A stretch of 64,000 nt of DNA from Taudactylus pleione (GCA_031769625.1 JAUIMM010000017.1:62001-126000), one strand, 5' to 3'. Positions 11,525 to 21,639 are shown, counted from the first letter of the stretch. Numbers and translations: made by a program. The notes: generated by a model from the sequence alone, not told the origin.

Positions 11525-11745
11525 CAGTCAGGTGCATAAATATTGGGACATTGACAGAATTTTCATATTTTGGCCTCTATTCACCACCACAATGGTTTTG
11601 AAATGAAACAAACAAGATGTGCTTTAACTGCAGACTTTCAGATTTAATTTGAGCGTAATTAATTCTAAATCAGGTGAACGGTGTAGGAATTACAACGGTT
11701 TCTATATGTGGCTCCCACTTTTTAAGGGGCCAAAAGTAATGGGAC
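11525..11745. repeat. Left terminal inverted repeat of the Tc1-like element
   Basis: Nearly the reverse complement of 12955-13175 from CAGTCAGGTGCATA at the outer end to GGCCAAAAGTAATGGGAC at the inner end. The outer and inner parts would hold transposase binding sites in an IR/DR-type element. Confidence 0.92.
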
Positions 11746-11865
11746 TATCAACTCAAAAGCTATTTCATGGACAGGTGTGGGCTATTCCCTCGTTATTTCA
11801 CTATCAATTAAGCAGGTAAAAGGTCTGGAGTTGATTCTAGGTGTGACATTTGCATTTGGAAGCAG

Positions 11866-12921
11866 TTGCTGTCGACTCTCAATATGAGATCCAAAGAGCT
11901 GTCACTATCAGTGAAGCAAGCCATCATTAGGCTGAAAAATCAAAACAAACCCATCAGAGAGATAGCAAAAACATTAGGTGTGGCCAAATCAACTGTTTGG
12001 AACATTCTTAAAAAGAAAGAACGCACCAGAGAGTGCAGCAACACCAAAATACCCGGAAGATCATGGAAAACAACTGTGGTGGATGATAGAATAATTATTT
12101 CCCTGGTGAAGAAAAACCCCTTCACAACAGTTGGCCAAATCAAGAACACTCTCCAGGAGGTAGGTGTATATGTGTCAAAGTCAACAATCAAGAGAAGACT
12201 TCACAAGAGTGAATATAGAGGGTTCACCACAAGATGTAAACCATTGGTGAGCCACAAAAACAGGAAGACCAGACTAGAGTTTGCCAAACAACATCTAAAA
12301 AAGCCATTACAGTTCTGGAACAACATCCTATGGACAGATGAGACAAAGATCAACTTGTACCAGAGTGATGGGAAGAGAAGAGTATGGAGAAGGAAAGGAA
12401 CTGCTTATGATCCTAAACATACCACCTCATTAGTGAAGCATGGTGGTGGTAGTGTCATGGCGAGGGCATGTATGGCTGCCAATGGAACTGGTTCCCTTGT
12501 ATTTATTGATGATGTGACTGCTGACAAAAGCAGCAGAATGAATTCTGAAGTGTTTCGGGCAATATTATATGCTCATTTTCAGTCAAATACTTCAGAACTC
12601 ATTGGACGGCGCATCACGGTGCAGATTGACAATGACCCGACGCATACTGCAAAAGCAACCAAAGAGTTTTTAAAGGCTAAAAAGTGGAATGTTATGCAAT
12701 GGCCAAGTCAATCCCCTGACCTGCATCCGATTGAGCATGCATTTCACTTGATGAAGACAAAACTGAAGGGAAAATGCCCCAAGAACAAGCAGGAACTGAA
12801 GACATTTGCAGTAGAGGCCTGGCAGAGCATCACCAGGGATGAAACCCAGCGTCTGGTGATGTCTATGCATTCCAGACTTCAGGCTGTAATTGCCTGCAAA
12901 GGATTTGCAACAAAGTATTAA
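11866..12921 (+). CDS. Tc1-like transposase, intact frame
   Basis: A cut-and-paste transposase of up to 351 residues. The second Met (residue 7, MRSKELSLS) matches the usual Tc1 start better than the first. Residues ~10-55 form the first paired-type helix-turn-helix (IREIAKTLGVAKSTVWNIL) and ~75-115 the second. The GRPR-like linker motif is altered to PGRSWKTT (~63-70). The DDE domain has Asp158 in WTDET, Asp255 in QIDNDPTHT and Glu290 in SPDLHPIEH, with 34 residues between the last two (DD34E). No stop or frameshift is seen and length is normal for the family. Activity cannot be judged; the altered GRPR motif and VMARACMAANG, where relatives have VWGCF-like residues, hint at decay. Confidence 0.93.
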   Translation: MLSTLNMRSKELSLSVKQAIIRLKNQNKPIREIAKTLGVAKSTVWNILKKKERTRECSNTKIPGRSWKTTVVDDRIIISLVKKNPFTTVGQIKNTLQEVGVYVSKSTIKRRLHKSEYRGFTTRCKPLVSHKNRKTRLEFAKQHLKKPLQFWNNILWTDETKINLYQSDGKRRVWRRKGTAYDPKHTTSLVKHGGGSVMARACMAANGTGSLVFIDDVTADKSSRMNSEVFRAILYAHFQSNTSELIGRRITVQIDNDPTHTAKATKEFLKAKKWNVMQWPSQSPDLHPIEHAFHLMKTKLKGKCPKNKQELKTFAVEAWQSITRDETQRLVMSMHSRLQAVIACKGFATKY

Positions 12922-12954
12922 AAAGTGAAAGTTAAATTTAGGATTGTTTAGTTT

Positions 12955-13175
12955 GTCCCATTACTTTTGGCCCCTTAAAAAGTGGGAGGCACATATAGAA
13001 AACGTTGTAATTCCTACACCGTTCACCTGATTTGGATGTAATTACCCTCAAATTAAATCTGAAAGTCTACACTTAGAGCACATCTTGTTTGTTTCATTTC
13101 AAAGCCATTGTGGTGGTGAATAGAGGCCAAAATATGAAAATTCTGTCAATGTCCCAATATTTATGCACCTGACTG
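12955..13175. repeat. Right terminal inverted repeat of the Tc1-like element
   Basis: Pairs with 11525-11745 with scattered mismatches. It begins GTCCCATTACTTTTGGCC and ends TTATGCACCTGACTG. Confidence 0.92.
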
Positions 13176-13210
13176 TAAATAAATAACTGGTAATAAATAA
13201 ATAAATTAGG
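13176..13210 (+). mobile_element. SINE tail displaced by the Tc1 insertion
   Basis: TAAATAAATAACTGGTAATAAATAAATAAA is the simple-repeat tail expected after the SINE body that stops at 11524. Confidence 0.65.
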
Positions 13211-14522
13211 CCCGCTCCCTTCACAGCACGCTGCTGCGAATCGTGGGACCGCGAGGCTAAATGACGCATGTTTGCATCACTTAGCCCAGTCCCCTCCATA
13301 TGGAGCCGCGATTCCCAGCAATTAATTCCCCTTTCTGCCCACTTCACTAGGAAGTGGGCGGGATGCAGGAGATCCGGATACTCTTTCGGGGGTGCGGGGG
13401 TCTACCCAAAAATTTAGGAGCATCCCGTAAATTCTGTGAGAGTAGATATGTATGATCTAGGCTAATATGACTACTCCCCCAGATGCATTCCTGATTTTTA
13501 ATTAACCACTTAACTGCCTAACTTTTTTTCCAAAAAAAACACTTCCAAATTGTCATTTAAAAAAAAAAAAAAAAAAATTATTAGGTTTAGAACATTTTTA
13601 AGAATATAATTAAGGATTTAATTGATTTTTTTTTTCCCAAGGTGGTGTCATCCCCACCCGAGTCCTGGGGGTGTGATAACACTTTGGAGGGGCATCTTCC
13701 CACCCCCCAAATCTGTGGCAAAATGTGGTCGCCACTTTCATTATGCCCCTCCCCCCTAATACAGAGCACAGCAGAGTGTGAGTCAGGGGGACTGATGATC
13801 AGACCCCCATGCTACAGCTAAACTCTGCAGAGATAAGCCAAACTGCTCAGGTGGGATTTCTGCAGTGATATCGGTTGTCACAGAATGGTCCTCTCATCCA
13901 AAGGGCCTGATGATGAAATGGACGTGGTCCAGTGTGTGATTAGAGAGGAGCGTAGGGGAGGAGTAACGTTTGCTGGGTACAGTCAGGGGGGTAATTGTGC
14001 ACAGGAGCAGACCTGCACAGAGGCACTTGTATGCCAGGAAGTAGATGAATAAACTGTGTGCACCTGGGGGATGGTTCAAATACACACGATGGTGACAATA
14101 ACATTGGCCAACAATGGCTAGTGGTTTCTAATTGGCCGATAGAAATTCACATCTGAAACGGATAGTTGTTATCCTCATTGATCATGCCCACATCATATAC
14201 TTTTTTGAAAGCATTTTAAAATCACTCATTATAGTATATTATATCTACTGGATTAAAAAAAAGTTTTGTTTATTTAAGGAAACTGAATGTATAATGAATT
14301 TTTATTTTTGTAATTAAAATAACTGTAGCATGCTACGGATACAGAGCTGGATGCATCTACATTGCATACATTGCGTACATCTGGGCACTAATTTTAGCTC
14401 AGTTTTTGGATGCATATGCTGCCAATTAAGTAAAAGCTCCATAATCCATAATACTATACATTTAAACAAACACAATTTGCACAGTACATTAGGAATGTCA
14501 CAACCCATAGAGAGGTACCTAC
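13211..14522. other. No gene recognised
   Basis: Contains a decayed MITE-like segment (about 13211-13450, with CACTTCACTAGGAAGTGGGC) and an A-run at 13559-13577. Nothing else is supportable. Confidence 0.45.
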
Positions 14523-14616
14523 CTGAAAAGACAACAACTGTTCCCTACTTTATCCAACTGACCGAAATCTCTTGTGGCCGTGTGCTCCCAATAATGACCA
14601 TGTCACCTGCACTAAG
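14523..14616 (-). pseudogene. Possible relic of an immunoglobulin C1-type exon
   Basis: On the minus strand a pyrimidine-rich acceptor (TTTACCCTTCAG) precedes a 94-nt block that ends at a perfect donor (TTTTCAG|GTAGGT). The block reads LSAGDMVIIGSTRPQEISVS and then WIK, a TAG stop, and GTVVVFSG. The RPQEISVSWIK-x-GT part resembles the P-x-x-I-x-V-x-W-x-K-x-G strand pattern of Ig C1 domains, but the usual Cys is missing and there is an in-frame stop. Identification rests on one short motif and could be chance. Confidence 0.25.
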
Positions 14617-15214
14617 CTGAAGGGTAAAGCCAAAGTAACAAATATAAAAAAATAATACATATATAGAGTCTCATTCGGCGCTGTCAGATAATGGAAAGGA
14701 AAGTCTCTTACATCTACTGTATATTATTCCAAATGAGCAAGAAGTCCAAATGATTCCTATCAGAATTTATTCTGTTCCACTCTTATCAGATGAGTCTTTT
14801 CTTTTCTACTTTCTACAACATGACTCACAAAGGATATAGAAGAACAGGAAAATAGTGCAAATATTGTTTGGTAAAAATCAACAACAATTTATTAAAGTAT
14901 TGCACTCACATTCCAAATAAAACAACAGGCGTATAGCATCGCCAGTATGATGCACACTTAGGTCAGTTATGTAAGGGATACTTTCCATGCTGGAAAAAAG
15001 TGGGGGTATTTCAGGGTTTCCGGATACCTGTAACCACCTCACTGTGGACACGGTCCGACAAATCACAACGATCCCGAAGTGTCAGGTCCCAAGTGGGACC
15101 TGACAATCTCCCCGTATTGATTTTCTGTATGTATGTACTAGAAGTCTTAGTAGAACACTGGAAAATTACAGCACAATTCTTCTTTTATTTTTGCATATAT
15201 TCTATAATAAATGG
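14617..15214. other. No gene recognised; one perfect hairpin
   Basis: The only structure seen is the 11-bp-stem hairpin at 15080-15105 (TGTCAGGTCCC, loop AAGT, GGGACCTGACA). Confidence 0.45.
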
Positions 15215-15324
15215 AACAATATCACTAAAAGTTGGGAACAACATCAGTAAAAGTTAGGAACAACATCACTAAAATTTGGGAACAACATCACTAAAGTTTG
15301 GGAACAACATCACTAAAAGTTGGG
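15215..15324. repeat. Tandem repeat, 5 x 22 bp
   Basis: Five consecutive 22-bp units of the form AACAACATCACTAAAAGTTG plus GG, with one to three differences each. They adjoin the first ~130-bp unit of the hAT-like element. Confidence 0.92.
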
Positions 15325-15336
15325 AACTTGGGAAAG

Positions 15337-15770
15337 CAGCAGCGCCAAGCGTGCGTCTGTCTGTTAAAGGGTGGTGTAACAACCAAAGTGCACTCCAAAA
15401 AAATAAAACATTTTCTTCCATGTTTGTGAATTGTGTGCACTGTACGTGCATCCTCAAAGCAGCAGCGCCAAGCGTGCATCTGTCTGTTAAAGGGTGGTGT
15501 AACCCCCAAAGTACACTCCACAAAAAATAAAAAATTCTTCTTTTTTTCTCTTTGTGAATTGTGTGCACTGTAGCTGCACGTGCATCAACAAAGGAGCAGC
15601 GCCAAGCGTGTGCCCGTGTCCCATAAGTCTGTTAAAGGGTGGTGTAACCCCAAAGTGCTCCAAAAAATAAAAAAATATTTTTTTTCTGTGTTTGTGACTT
15701 GTGTGCGCTGTAGCCGCACGTGCATGAACACAGTAGCAGCGCCAAGTGTGCTCCTGTGTCATAAGTCAAG
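15337..15770. repeat. About 3.5 tandem copies of a 120-140-bp unit
   Basis: Units begin near 15337, 15458 and 15594, with a partial one from 15735. Each carries GCAGCGCCAAGCGTG, then TGTTAAAGGGTGGTGTAAC, an A-rich run and GTGAATTGTGTGCACTGTA. The same unit in reverse orientation is repeated at 62190-62680 in the second hAT copy, so the array is part of the element. Confidence 0.88.
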
Positions 15771-15841
15771 GGCTGGTTTGGACATCTGGTCCGGACTGAA
15801 GGACGTGCCAACAATTTCTGACATGTCTACTGTCACTGCAT

Positions 15842-16228
15842 ATGATACGGTCACCAGTGACAGAATGGTGGAGGATTACATTGGCAGGAAAAAGAGGCAA
15901 ATTGGAGGCCCCTGTACAAACTGGCTCTATTTTACCTGAGTTGCCCCCCTCCAGTGTGTACTCCGAAAGAGTGTTTAGTGCAGCTGGGAACCTTGTCAGC
16001 GAAAGGCGTAGGAGGTTGCTTCCACAAAATGTGGAGAAGATGATGGTCATAAAAATGAATTATCAACACTTCCAGGGAGACCAGCCTCCAGAACGTACAG
16101 AGGGACCTGTGGTGGTGGATTCCAGCGGTGATGAATTAATACTCTGTGAGGATGAGGATGTACACAACACTGAAGAGGGTGAAGAATCAGTGGATGAGGA
16201 GGATGAGGACGACATCTTGCCACCGTAG
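15842..16228 (+). pseudogene. hAT transposase C-terminal dimerisation region, + copy
   Basis: The frame contains SSVYSERVFSAAGNLVSERR and then LLPQNVEKMMVIKMNY, the C-terminal dimerisation block shared by hAT transposases (SER-x-FS-x-AG). An Asp/Glu-rich tail ending DEEDEDDILPP follows. The upstream YWQEKEA...LYKLALFYLSC segment is in another frame, so a frameshift lies near 15940. BED finger, catalytic core and most of the RNase-H-like fold are absent. The minus copy at 61719-62186 preserves the block better. Confidence 0.85.
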
Positions 16229-16819
16229 AGCCAGTTTGTGCAGGGACAGATTAATTGCCAGCTTGTTTTGTGGGGGCCCAAACGAACCAATCATTTCAGC
16301 CACAGTCGTGTGGCAGACCCTGGCGCTGAAATGATTGGTTTGTTAAAGTGTGCATGTCCTGTTTATACAACATAAAGGTGGGTGTGAGGGCCCAAGGACA
16401 ATTCCATCTTGCACCTCTTTTTTTCTTTGCATTATGTACTGTTTGGGGCCTAGTTTTTCAAACTGCCATCCTGTCTGCCACTGTAGTGTCACTCCTAGAT
16501 GGGCCACGTGTTTGTGCCGCCCACTCGTGTCGCTTAGCATAGTCATCCAGCTACCTCGGTGCAACCTTTTGGCCTCAAAACAATATTGTGAGGTGTTCAG
16601 AATAGACTGGAAATGAGTGGAAATTAATGTTATTGAGGTTAATAGCAAAGGAGCAGAAAAATCCACAAATTCTGTGATTTTAGCTGTTTTTATGCTTTTT
16701 TTTTTCAAAAAAATACAGATCCAAAACACAAAACCCAGAACCCAAAACACGGAAGGGTGGTTTTGGCAAAACCAATCCAGATCCAAAACCAAAACACGAA
16801 AAGTGGCCGGTGCACACAC

Positions 16820-16873
<54 letters not shown>

Positions 16874-16893
16874 TACATACACACATACATATA

Positions 16894-16927
<34 letters not shown>
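16820..16927. repeat. (TA)n microsatellite with CA interruptions
   Basis: Simple repeat directly after the hAT terminus. Tyr/Ile frames through it are artefacts. Confidence 0.95.
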
Positions 16928-16930
<3 letters not shown>

Positions 16931-17338
16931 TGTATAAGTAAAGTAGCAGGGGAAATGTGGTTGTGTGAGGGGGGGGAGGTTGCGTGGAGGGGTTTGTGCA
17001 GGATGAGGGCAGGGGGGCCCGGCACCGCTTATTCCAACAGTCCCGGGCCCCACAATTTCTGATGGCAACCCTGGTCACACTACAGAGAGAGTATTTTACC
17101 TCAGAGACAGCTTTAATACAGAGCCAGCAATATTTTAATTTCCGTTATTAAACAGTATATTTGCCCTTGCACTACAATAATATCTGACAAATGGTGAGCA
17201 TACAACCGTCTATCTGACGATTATTTACATTTGCGGGTAAATCAGGTGCCCCCACAAGCAGTCAGTGGAATCCATGTGGGGAAAGTGACAATGCTACCTT
17301 AATTAGGAATAGTGGCGGGCAGATAACAGGAAAGATCC

Positions 17339-17540
17339 GGGCTCTATTCAGCAATTAAATTTCTACTCAAATAATGCGGATATGAGCGTTTTCAAATTTT
17401 TTAAATACTATTCCCAAAGTACTATTCCCACTATTCAGCAAAGTGTTAATAGAGCAAATAATGCTATTATCTTCTCTGTTAATACCCATCTTGCACAGTA
17501 TCACACTGTAGAGAGCAAGCCATTGGCTAGTGTGTACCAG
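17339..17540. mobile_element. MITE with GGGCTCTATTCAGCAA end, copy 1
   Basis: Shares GGGCTCTATTCAGCAA, AATGCGGATATGAG, TTATCTTCTC, TTAATACC and AGTATCACACTGTAGAG with 30209-30400. It is related to 58975-59190. The right boundary is approximate. Confidence 0.65.
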
Positions 17541-17583
17541 TGATATTCCTGTGAATGACATTGTTCACACTCACAGACATATC

Positions 17584-18113
17584 GCATCGGCTGTGCTGCA
17601 CGGGATCTCAATACCGACATCTGAATCCTGACAAGGAACTCAAGATAGGCATTGAAATACCACCGCCTATCTTAATCTCGACGCCGGAATGCCAAAGGAC
17701 GCCAGACCGAATGAGGTACGTCCCGGGCACCCTTAGCGTTAGCCGTGGGTTAGTTTTAGGAAGCGTAACGGGGTTAGGGTTAGGTTTTGCGGGGAGGTTA
17801 GGGTTAGGCACCACTAGGGGCGAGGGTTAGAGTTAGGCAACCCCGAGGGGAGGTTAGGCATCCACCCAGGTGGGTTAGGTTTAGGGTGCGGTAAGGGGTG
17901 GTTGGGGCTAGGCACACCCCGGGGGGAGGTTAGGGTTAGGCACTAAGCAGGAGGTTAGGCACCACTAAGGGAGGGTTACGGGGCGGAGAGGGGTAGGGAT
18001 ATGGTACTTACCTGCCCTGTCGGGATCTTCTCCCTTCGGGCTGCCAGCGTCTGGATATGCACCCTATACAGCCAACTGGACTTCATACCCATTCCGTGCT
18101 GCACAGCCGATGC
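17584..18113. mobile_element. Nested element: outer MITE with telomere-like element inside
   Basis: Outer inverted arms GCATCGGCTGTGCTGCACGG (17584-17603) and its complement (18094-18113). Between them is the second copy of the element seen at 9352-9745, here as GGGTTAGGGTTAGG-rich DNA (about 17750-17990), inverted relative to the first. Confidence 0.7.
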
Positions 18114-18189
18114 AGATATATTAGCTCACCATGCTGATCAGTCGATCTGCAGATATATCTTTGAGGTGTGTGCCCAGCTTATTAGTGAC

Positions 18190-18330
18190 CTGAAACCACA
18201 CCCAGTGCTGTTACATGACTATGGAAAGTGGAATGCTTAATTTAAAGGGACCGCAGGCAAAATTACTATGAGAAAGAGATTGTGCTCTCTTGCATGGACA
18301 CCTTACAGCTGACTACAATAGGTATCTGTT
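18190..18330. repeat. Dispersed repeat E, copy 1
   Basis: About 140 bp closely similar to 33070-33212. Shared blocks are ACACCCAGTGCTGTTACATG, TTACTATGAGAAAGAGATTG and TGCTCTC-TGCATGG. Class unknown. Confidence 0.8.
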
Positions 18331-18722
18331 CAGTACCAGATTAAGGTCCACATGGGCCTGGAGCTGACCTTTATGAAGGGCCTATTGCGTGCTGCCGCAG
18401 GAGGTGTGACCAGCTGATGTGTGTACATGGGGGTGTGGCCTGTGCCATGGGGTGTGGCTATCACCCTCTTTGCTTATATGAAGCATTACACCGTCTATTA
18501 TATTATTGATCACTGAATAAAAAATGTAAATAAAAACTCACAAACTATGGTTTATTAACAAAATGCTAATTATGTGCTTTAATTCTATTTTGTTATGGTT
18601 ATGAACATTGGAGGACTGGGGTATGAGGGGGCCACCAGGGGAATTTAATTGTTTGGGCCCACGGAGGCACAATGTTTAAGAGAACAAAGACCTCATGGGG
18701 CACTAGACAGATACCAACTCAA
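18331..18722. other. No gene; decayed repeat
   Basis: Starts with GATTAAGGTCCACATGGGCC, resembling the edge of a GATTAAGG-type hAT element (compare 39940). Otherwise nothing recognised. Confidence 0.4.
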
Positions 18723-18724
18723 GG

Positions 18725-18782
<58 letters not shown>
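18723..18782. repeat. (TA)n microsatellite
   Basis: About 28 perfect TA units. Confidence 0.97.
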
Positions 18783-18787
<5 letters not shown>

Positions 18788-18849
18788 GCTGACAGCAACG
18801 CTTCTGAGTGCCATCCTGGATGTCTTTATTTATACAAACCTCACCCACA

Positions 18850-19190
18850 TGTTTTCTATTTCTAAGAGGATTGGCACCAGCATATGTGCTAGTTGAAGTG
18901 TGAATGATGTGAATAGTGAAGCACTTGTGTATGAAAACAGTTTAGTGACCACCATAAGACTGACCATTTTTTTTGCACACATTACTAGCCACCTCCCAGG
19001 AACGCCCGGCACTTTTCCAAGACATTTCTGATACTGTGCGTCTCAATCACAACAGCGTCATTATGCGTACACACTGTGTAATACATGCACTGTACACGAT
19101 TTTAGTGATTTTTATGCAGGTGCAGTAACAAAAAAATTGCCTGACTAGGTGAACACTGGCTTTGCTTGTGGCTCTGATTCAGGTCCATAG
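18850..19190. mobile_element. Fragment of a Harbinger-like MITE
   Basis: Shares AGCCACCTCC, CCAGGAACGCC/AATGCC, GGCACTT and ACACACTGTGTAA in the same order with the complete element at 42578-43108. Both ends are lost. Confidence 0.6.
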
Positions 19191-19304
19191 TGCACGTGTA
19201 TTATGTACAAATATCAGCTAATTTTAAATATTCTTGGGATAACAAATAGTTCAATTAACAGCAGCCATTACCAGCCAGCCATTAATGCCAGATAACCACC
19301 TTGA

Positions 19305-19694
19305 CATACATGCCGATGTTTCACTCCCTCCTTCCTGGAGGGAGCTGTCGGGCTTTCTCGGCGGGGGGCGGCTCGCGGCGAAAAGAGGGCGTGGCCCGGG
19401 GGTGATGTGCATTTTGGGGTGGAGCATGGGGGCGTGTCATCGTGATCACGGCTCCGCCCCCTCTTTACAATGCCGGTTTTAAAGGCATTGTGAGGCAGGG
19501 GGCGGGGCCGTGATGACGCGATTCAGCGCGCATCGCGTCATTGGCCCCTCCGCTGCCGGGATTTTTATAGTAAGTGCAGGGGGGGGGCGGACATGTCGCT
19601 GATCGCGGGAGGGTTGCCTGCTTTCCCAGGAGGTCGGGAGCGGCACCCGATTTTCGGGAGGCTCCCGACCAAAACGGGAGAGTAGGCAAGTATG
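19305..19694. mobile_element. CATACTTGCC-end MITE, copy 2
   Basis: The right terminus reads CATACTTGCCTACTCTCCCG on the minus strand and the left starts CATACATGCC. The direct repeat CCTTGA(CA) at about 19299-19306 and 19695-19702 is the probable target duplication. Internal CCCTCCTTCCTGGAGGG hairpin. Confidence 0.8.
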
Positions 19695-19837
19695 CCTTGA
19701 CAGAAAATAGGAATTGTTTTCCAATGGGTGCTATAGATAAAAAATACATACACACCCATCTGCTGCATTACCGCTAATACACTACACTACACCACTAATA
19801 CAATTCAATCTGCCCATATAGTATTTATCTAATAGAA

Positions 19838-20520
19838 CAGGGCTTGACAAATCTGAGGGGCCAGGTCGCCATGGCTACCAGATTTTGCAGTGAGGGAGGA
19901 AGCAGATCCTCATCAGCCCCCACAGAGATTTGTGCCTGTAGTACTGAGGCGTTCATTTCGCATGTGCCGAGTGTCGCCTGCGGTAAGTACTGTGCCTGTG
20001 TCTGTCCTGGTCTGCGCTGACTCCTCCTATTTGTCCCATCCTGCGCTGACTCCTCCTGTCCTGCTCTGATCCCTGCTGTCTGTCTCAGTCTATGCTGATC
20101 CTCCTGTATGTCCCGGCTGTCTACTGTCGCCTATTTCTGGCTGCATAGAGCTCCCCGGTAGTAGAGTCTATGCGTGGCCAGGGATTGCGGAGCAGCTTCA
20201 GAGGGATAGTGGTGTGACCACGAGGGGATGGGGGTTCTGTTGTACTTTCTGGCATCATTGTTTTATATGAAATGTGGTCCATTATTACTGGAGGGTGGGG
20301 GGTGGAGCAAGGGAGCTGTGCAGAGCAGTGAGGGGGCCTCCATGTTACTGTATCCATTCAACTGCAACCATTTTGTGGACTAGTATAGTGTGTATAACAG
20401 TTGCATAACACACAGAGCTGTGCTCCTCACTCACTCCTGTAATTTTTTTGGGGGGACGGTGATCTGGCTCCTACACTTTCATCCTGGCTCCTAGATTTTA
20501 GAAAAATTTGTCAAGTCATG
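19838..20520. mobile_element. hAT-like element with GCTTGACAAAT termini
   Basis: Ends CAGGGCTTGACAAATC and (other strand) CATGACTTGACAAATTT. A perfect 8-bp duplication TAATAGAA lies at 19830-19837 and 20521-20528. The interior has degenerate CTGCGCTGACTCCTCCT repeats around 20010-20060. No transposase. Confidence 0.88.
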
Positions 20521-20539
20521 TAATAGAAGATGGGTCTAA

Positions 20540-21030
20540 GGGCCTGATTCAGACCCGCTCGCTAGGATGTGTTCGCATGCAGCCGTCAGCTGCCAAAGTA
20601 TGCAAATCCCGAGATCGCTAGCAAGACATTAGCACGCCCACTATGTCTTGCCGTGCGATCACGGTATGTATTTAGATGCCCACCAGCCTGTCACAAGACA
20701 CCCACTTTCCCTTAGTAACACACGTCATCTCCAGGAAGTGTATTAAACAATCAGTAACATCAGACCCATGCCCAGCACTTGTGGCTGACCATACCCTACC
20801 GCAAGCACTGCGAGTGCTGCAATGTGTAATTCAGCAATGTGACATTTATGCCGATGCTGCGTCTTAATTATGCACTCCCCTGAAACGGCATTCAGATGCA
20901 AAGACACGCCTGCGTTCACACCCGTTTCCATCGACCACTCCATCACCACCCACAAACGGCACGTCCCGTCACTAATTATAGCAGAGCGTCTGTGCACAGG
21001 GTGCGATCACGATGGACTAGTTCGTGCACT
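20540..21030. mobile_element. Harbinger-like MITE, right end lost
   Basis: Left end GGGCCTGATTCAGACCCGCT preceded by TAA. The interior (TGTATTTAGATGCCCACCAGCCTGTC, split by changes) matches 24168-24777 and 56663-57221. The right terminus is missing where Penelope-like sequence begins. Confidence 0.7.
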
Positions 21031-21039
21031 GCATCTTAT

Positions 21040-21303
21040 ACTTCTATTCACAGGGAACTGTACCTTGTTGTCTATGTGAAATTCAAGGCTTGATTGCTTG
21101 AGAAAGGTCCATTTGGGGACCGAAACGTCGCCTGTATGTAAGCCTATTGTCTATTCTTTGACATATTAAATAAGATGCAATTCTACTGGTGAGTGCCATC
21201 CTTTACTATATCTATCTGCGCTGGTGAACCTTGGATTAAGGAGATACAGCTGGTGTGCACCCCATCAATGTGCAATGTTAATTGATGTGAGTGCTAAAGT
21301 GTG

Positions 21304-21310
<7 letters not shown>
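21040..21310 (+). mobile_element. Probable Penelope-like element 3' fragment
   Basis: Contains the hammerhead-like core at 21096-21129, then AATAAGATGC and the phrase GAGTGCCATCC...TGCGCTGGTGAACC, followed by (TA)n. I associate this arrangement with vertebrate Penelope-like termini; no coding sequence remains, so the class is inferred. Confidence 0.4.
21096..21129 (+). ncRNA. Degenerate hammerhead-ribozyme-like motif
   Basis: TTGAGAA, then stem GGTCC/GGACC with loop ATTTGG, then GAAAC and GTC. Compared with the core CUGANGA...GAAA, two invariant positions differ (C3 to U, G8 to A), so self-cleavage is unlikely in this copy. Stem II is perfect. Confidence 0.4.
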
Positions 21311-21334
<24 letters not shown>

Positions 21335-21393
21335 ACTGTATATATATATATAGTGCACCAGGGCACTGCAATCCCATAACAGAAGTGCATGTG

Positions 21394-21431
<38 letters not shown>

Positions 21432-21500
21432 CATACACACTCTTTGTATATTATTAATATATACACATAAACAGTATAATTTCTACACATATATGAATTC

Positions 21501-21539
<39 letters not shown>

Positions 21540-21593
21540 CACTGCATATATATATATTTATATATATATACGTATATAAAATACAAATACTGC

Positions 21594-21632
<39 letters not shown>
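21311..21632. repeat. Cluster of (TA)n microsatellites
   Basis: TA runs at about 21309-21351, 21395-21428, 21505-21535 and 21598-21632, separated by short unique spacers. Confidence 0.95.
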
Positions 21633-21635
<3 letters not shown>

Positions 21636-21639
21636 TGGC

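Larger units (their letters stand above)
11525..13175 (+). mobile_element. Tc1/mariner-family transposon with 221-bp inverted repeats
   Basis: A 1,651-bp element with long terminal inverted repeats at 11525-11745 and 12955-13175, beginning CAGTCAGGTGCATAAATATT. It flanks an uninterrupted transposase frame. The right flank is TA as expected; the left flank is TC, probably a mutated TA. It interrupts the tail of a SINE. Confidence 0.95.
15337..16823 (+). mobile_element. 5'-truncated hAT-like element, + copy
   Basis: Right terminus GGCCGGTGCACACACCTA at 16806-16823 matches, inverted, the terminus at about 61099-61120. From left to right it has ~130-bp tandem repeats, a hAT C-terminal coding relic (15842-16228), and a non-coding 3' part with CATAAAGGTG and GTGGGCGGCAC-type sequence shared with the minus copy. 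No matching left terminus was found. Confidence 0.8.

Noticed and set aside
16680..17078. Overlapping frames on both strands rich in Ile/Tyr
   Set aside because: They translate a TA microsatellite; the same applies at 21431-21896, 26897-27307 and 38230-38535.
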